Source of the DNA: Cucumis sativus
Lineage: Eukaryota > Streptophyta > Magnoliopsida > Cucurbitales > Cucurbitaceae
Length of the DNA stretch: 64,000 bases
Direction of reading: 5' to 3'
NCBI RefSeq assembly: GCF_000004075.3
Contig: NC_026657.2
Span: 19,154,501 to 19,218,500, forward strand
Both the position numbers and the translations under genes were made by a program. The notes below the pieces were generated by a model that saw nothing but the letters and a program-made list of their open reading frames with translations, was not told the DNA's origin and ran no database searches. This document shows positions 59,395 through 64,000 of the stretch, one piece after another (the first letter of the stretch is position 1; every line of letters starts with the position of its first letter).

Positions 59395-61819
59395 TCATGT
59401 GAAAACCCCATCTCCGGTTAACAAGTCATCGTCGTTGGATCTGGAGATGGATCCCACGTCCGATGCGTTATTGGAGAACTGAGACGAGCAGGTCTCCGCC
59501 GCCGTGGCTTTGGATCTCGATTTCGTTGATCCTTCCTCCTTTGATTTCTTTCGCCGCCCTTTCTTAGGAACTCCAGGGAGGCTTTCCGTCGGCGATTCAC
59601 TGCCTTGGTTCAGATCGGAATTCCGGCGCGAGGGTCCGATGTTATCCGATGAAGAAGATTCCCTCGCCTTTGAAGACTTCTTTGACTTTACCTTCTCCGA
59701 TTTATCTCTCATCGTCGGAGACTCCGCCACGCTTCCCCCGACGGTCGACGACTGCCGTTTTGATGATTTTGGTAGCTCCGGCATGTCCCGACTTGTAACT
59801 GCCATGTCTCTTTTTGAATCTATTCCAATTACATTTCATACCCATAATTAATCTCTCCACACGTCTGTGTTTTACTTTTTGTTGTGAATTCACAATATTT
59901 AACCTTCGTTTTCCATATTTAAAATTAAATCTATCAACGCTACCAAATTTCAAATTTTTAGTGTTTTTAGAAGTTTGTTTTATTTTGAAACTTGTCTTAA
60001 CAATTCAAGCATTATACCCAATAAACATACAAAATCATATTAAGTAAAAAAATAGGAAGAAAATAGCTTTACAATTTTACATCGGAGAATGGTAAAAAAT
60101 GAGACTTGGTTGAGTGATGTGACTGTTAATTGATGAGTTTTGTTGCTGATTTGGAAATTTTGTTAATTTAATATTATATTTTTCAATGACGTGGATTTAT
60201 TTTTTCTCTCTTCACCACCATCATTGCCTCTCTTTTCAGCCATGACTGAAGAATGTTTCAAAACAAGCCCTCAGCCTCAAATCTCTTGCAGCCTTCTCAC
60301 ACCAAGGCTTCTAATTTGCACAAACCCATTTCCATTTTTTTTCCATTACTAGATCTATCTATTCCACCAACAAGATTACTATAACTCTGATTGGGATTGG
60401 ATTAGATTCATGACCGATTCTTGCTTATCTCTGCTCCTTTCCCCTTCGAATCCATGGAAGTTATGTTTTAATTAAACTCAAACACTAGCTGGACTGTGAA
60501 GAAATTAAAGTGGGTAAGATAGAGAGATAGGCAAAAAAGAAGAAGAAAAAGGGTCAGAATCCAAGGTCATATTGTATAGGTTAGAGTTTTTGAGAGATTT
60601 CAGGGTTCAACATCGCTTTCGAATTGAAGTTGGTGTTCTTACCTTTTCTTTATATGCAATAGAACGGCTTAACAAATAGTAAACCCCTGCAAACATCAGA
60701 CCTTCCTCGGATGATTACAAATGAAACGGAATCGATTGGCCAAATTAGAGAGCACAATTCGCAAAGAAATTAAATCCACTCTGAATTTCTTCAACTAAAA
60801 TCCTCAAATGTATTTGTGGAAAAAGAAAACAAAAACAGTCACCCCTCTAGTTTTTAATTATCTCCTTAAAACAAAATTACAGGAGAGAAAAAAAAAGAGC
60901 GAAATTGTTCGACCCACGAGCTTGTTTATAAATATGTTTGTTTTGAAACACTACTCAATAGCGACCGTAAAGGGGCAACGATGGTGGTGTTTGATAGATG
61001 ATGGTTGAAGAAGATAATGGTGTGAAGAGAAGAGGGAAATAATGAATCCTCCTCATTTAAAAAGATAATATTAAATGAATAGAATTTCCAAATAAGTAAG
61101 AAAACCAAATCACTTAATCTATAACTAAGACGTTGGACTTTAATTCAAACCTTAGAGACAGAAAAGTGCATTCTGGATGTTCAAATCTCTAATAAATTAT
61201 GAATGAGTATTCCAACTTAATATTGTATCTAATAGTAAATTAGAAATTAAAAAGAAAAAAAGCTGAGTAAAGTGAAATTATAAAATATATTAATTAAGAT
61301 GATATAGGAAAGAAGTAAATGATACCTTGAGAAACACATTGGGCAGAGGCATCTTGTTTGATATCTCCATTGTTTGGATGTTTGAATTCATTCATCTGCA
61401 TTCAACTCCTCATAAGAAATTAAAAACCTTTTATTTTGTTTTAAATTTAGGCCCTTTTTTCTGAAGTTGAAGGATTAAAATGGAAAGTAAAAAAAAACAA
61501 AAGAAGAAGAAGAAGATATATAGATATAATATATATATATATATATTATATATACCCAGCTTGGAGAATTGACGGAAGGACCATCCCATCCAATATGAGC
61601 AACATGTTTCACATCTGTTGGAAACCCAATCTGCATTTCAGGTTCTTTCTCATTATCTGCATCCAAGTATTAAATCTTAAGTTTAATTTTAATTTTAGTT
61701 TTAGTTTTGTTATAGAAAGAAAAAAGGGTTGTTGTTGGGTATGTATGATTTAGCATACCAAATATTTGAGAAATGTATCTGAGGCCTTTCAGAAGGCCTT
61801 TCATTTTATTATTAGACAT
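59395..61819 (-). CDS. RIC: ROP-interactive CRIB motif protein (RIC), four exons
   Basis: Coding exons, in order, are 61759-61819, 61556-61656, 61326-61395 and 59395-59819, joined at GT-AG introns of 102, 160 and 1,506 bp, giving 218 aa. The N-terminus is [20 protein letters not shown]. The CRIB motif lies in exon 2 at residues 30-47 ([18 protein letters not shown]) with the conserved I30, P33, H38, H41 and G43. PSWMNEFK follows across the exon 2-3 junction. Exon 4 encodes [12 protein letters not shown] and a Ser/Lys-rich tail with basic clusters (KKGRRKKSK). RIC proteins bind GTP-loaded ROP GTPases through CRIB and steer actin, microtubules or vesicle traffic in polar growth. The family assignment is secure; the exact RIC subgroup is not. 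The ATG at 61819 is chosen because it precedes the conserved [15 protein letters not shown] block. Confidence 0.9.
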
Positions 61820-62300
61820 TTTTTTCTCCCTTCTGGATTGAAAAATGAAGTAATTGTGAGATTTTGTTGAACTTTGCTTTTGGGGAAGAAGATTGTGTTG
61901 GAATTCAAATCCAAGCTTTGAGGAGAGGTTCAAAACTGAGCCAAAAAAAAAGAAAAAACTTCATTAATTAGGTATAAATATATATATATATTAAAAGAAA
62001 AGGAAAAAGAAAAATATTACCTTTTAAAATGAAACCCTAAATGGAGGGGGAAAAGAGGGAAAAGAAGGTGGAAAGAAGCCATAGAGAAAAATCAAAAGAA
62101 CATTAGGAGAGAAATGGTTTGAGAAGAAGAAGAAGAAGAAGAAGAAGAAAGGGAAAGAAGGAAGAGGTTCAAAGAAAGAAAAATTAATGACCGAACAAAT
62201 GCTAATTAATTATAATTAACAAAACAAAAAATATTAATTAAACTCTTCAAAAAAAAAAAAAAAAAGAAGAAGAAAAAGAAGAAGAAGAAGAATCGTTGAT
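61820..62300 (-). promoter_or_regulatory. RIC 5' leader/promoter region with (GAA)n tracts
   Basis: Upstream of the RIC ATG. Contains nine GAA units at 62123-62149 and a second A/GAA tract at about 62265-62292, i.e. CT-rich pyrimidine tracts on the gene's sense strand, a common feature of plant core promoters and leaders. The transcription start is not evident. Confidence 0.4.
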
Positions 62301-63789
62301 TTCGTTGATTTTGGTGGCTTTCAATTTGTTTGTTGCATTTTCTTTTCTCTGCTCATCCACTTTTGGCCACAAATGGTATCGAAATTTTAGCTCTCAAATT
62401 ATGGGAATTTCTTGTTTCTTCTTTGCTTTTTGTTGAAAAATAAATTTGTACTCATAAAAACTAAAATTAGGAATTTTTTTGACAGGTCTTCCACTTCTGT
62501 CAAAAGTTGTTCATAGATTTTTTATTTTATTTTATAAAATAATTGTGTTTAATGTTTGTAGACTATCTTTGAAGGTAGAAATTTGTTGGACGAAATTTAG
62601 GAATTAGAATAGCATGGTGATGCCACGTATGAGAATGTTGGGACGTGATCATGTTCGTTCAAGGTCACCATGATTTCCATAATGGATTTTTTCCTCAAAT
62701 CCATTTTAAATCACTTTGACTTCATTTCAATTTTCACCTTCCACTGTTTTCTTTGCTACATGACTTGTGAGTGTTTCTTATAAGGTAAATGAATATTTTA
62801 CAGTAACTTTATTTCCTTTCTTGAATATATAATCCACCAAAACATCATCAAACACCCTCTATATCTCCCTGTGCATTCTGTGTCATTTTTTTCATACAAC
62901 CATACTTTGGTGTTCATTTTTGTCTCTTCCCCCAATTTCCAATTTTATGAAGAGGTTGATTTATTTTAATAAATCAAGTCAAATGTTAATGCCTTTCATA
63001 TGAATATCCTACAAGACAGGTTTTCAGCATTCTTATGATCCTTAATACAAAATCTTGATTACATATGTGCAGTATGCTATTTTCCTTAGCTTCTAGTAAC
63101 ACATAAAATTTCATTAACCAAACTGTAAAATTTATAATATACATTCGTTTCTTTTTGTCTAAATAAATCTATTGCCTTTCATGGTAAGATAAATCATACA
63201 AGTGTGCATTTCTTTTTGTCTAAATAAATCCATTTCCTTTCATGGTAAGATAAATCATACAAGTGTGCATCCTTAAACTTCATGTTTACATAACATGACG
63301 CATGGAACAATTGTAAATATAAGATTCAAATCTAAAATATTAACTAATACAGAGGAAAAAAATTGAACTCATAGCAATCACCCGCAAAACAAAACTGGAA
63401 AGGTACAACATATTAATGAATACCTTTATATTTAATATTTCTCAAAGTGTAGCAATTTTTTATAATGAATCTACAATAAACAATATGAAATTTAATTTGA
63501 AGATAAAGATGTAGGAATTCAAATCATGGAAAATCAATGGGGGATTTTTCAATTGAAAATCTCAAGAAAGGTCTGTTTCCCAATATTACATAGGTTTTTC
63601 CAACCCTATAAAATTGAGAGAGAAAACAACAACAACAATAATAATATAATAAACAAAAAAAGAAAAAAAGAAAAAGAGAGAAACATTTAAGGAATAGAAA
63701 TTTTAAGGGATTGAAAATCTTGTTTTCCAGCCAAGTGGGTGCAAAACAGAGATTTTTTGTTGATGAATAATATTTATAAAAGCACACTA
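62301..63789. other. AT-rich intergenic DNA
   Basis: No gene was recognised. It includes a 61-bp tandem duplication listed separately. Confidence 0.45.
63148..63270. repeat. 61-bp direct tandem duplication, two units
   Basis: TTTCTTTTTGTCTAAATAAA... through AAGTGTGCAT occurs twice in immediate succession with two or three mismatches. Confidence 0.9.
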
Positions 63790-63999
63790 CTAATAAACTA
63801 TAAAAACGACCGATGGATGGGTCTTTAAAATAGGAAGAAGAGCATGAAAGGAAATACAGTTATTATTACAGCTACTTGAGTCACACAAGTAGAATTGTTT
63901 AGTGTGAATCTCTGCATCTCGAGCGGCATCAATAAACATAGATGACGACCGCAAACGCTTCTGAGGGGAAAGGTTGCAAAGACAATCCTGGATTTTCTT
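63790..63999 (-). CDS. Possible 3' terminal exon of an unidentified gene
   Basis: A minus-strand frame is open from the right window edge for 69 codons to a TAG at 63790-63792, through a stretch clearly less AT-rich than its surroundings. It reads through KRLRSSSMFIDAARDAEIH and a Cys/Ser-rich part. I do not recognise the family. Another frame ending FAVVIYVY at about 63935 is an alternative, so the coding frame, and whether this is coding at all, is open. Confidence 0.25.
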   Translation of the reverse strand, partial: KKIQDCLCNLSPQKRLRSSSMFIDAARDAEIHTKQFYLCDSSSCNNNCISFHALLPILKTHPSVVFIVY

Positions 64000-64000
64000 T

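Noticed and set aside
59504..59851. Plus-strand 115-codon frame opposite the RIC last exon
   Set aside because: Antisense to the RIC exon, which has a verified splice chain and conserved motifs.

Overview
This is plant nuclear DNA from a eudicot. It is AT-rich, its genes carry GT-AG introns, and it contains plant gene families (GH35 beta-galactosidase with a C-terminal lectin domain, an LRR surface protein, a ROP-interactive CRIB protein) among LTR, CACTA, LINE and MITE remains. The repeat character suggests a cucurbit, but that is an impression and was not tested.

1-25149: a head-to-tail tandem array of a ~4.28 kb unit, all on the minus strand. Each unit holds one 2,466-nt BETA-GALACTOSIDASE reading frame with no introns (821 aa, BGAL7/BGAL15-like) and a ~1.8 kb spacer. 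Seven copies are visible. Copy 1 is cut by the window edge, copies 3 and 5 are intact, copies 2, 4 and 6 carry small frameshifts, and copy 7 is a decayed 3' stub at the array border. Every spacer repeats the same composite: BGAL promoter with TATA box, a CACTA-like transposon end, a C/T-rich segment, the 3' end of a LINE, and the 3' flank of the next BGAL copy. Plant GH35 genes normally have many introns, so the simplest history is retroposition of a spliced transcript, capture of transposon fragments, then recent unequal-crossover amplification. The array continues left of the window.

25150-52000: gene-poor repeat land. It holds a truncated CACTA end (to 27266), a foldback element with ~0.5 kb arms (28423-29748), and two solo LTRs of one family in opposite orientation, each with a 5-bp target duplication (32920-34939 and 36411-38344). 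It also holds a Tourist-like MITE (39726-40192), gypsy gag and copia pol debris (41.1-44.6 kb), an AT-rich desert, a ~40-bp minisatellite (48.05-48.87 kb), and an older inverted pair of LTR relatives with a MULE-type MITE inserted in one (51032-51311).

52000-64000: genic. A single-exon LRR protein like PIRIFORMOSPORA INDICA-INSENSITIVE 2 lies at 52548-53948 (+). A second CACTA fragment (from 56338) and LTR debris follow. A four-exon RIC (ROP effector) gene lies at 59395-61819 (-). A possible 3' exon of another minus-strand gene touches the right edge.

The three gene types have cell-wall or cell-surface/ROP themes but show no sign of being functionally linked. The notable biology is the intronless BGAL array and its transposon-built spacer.
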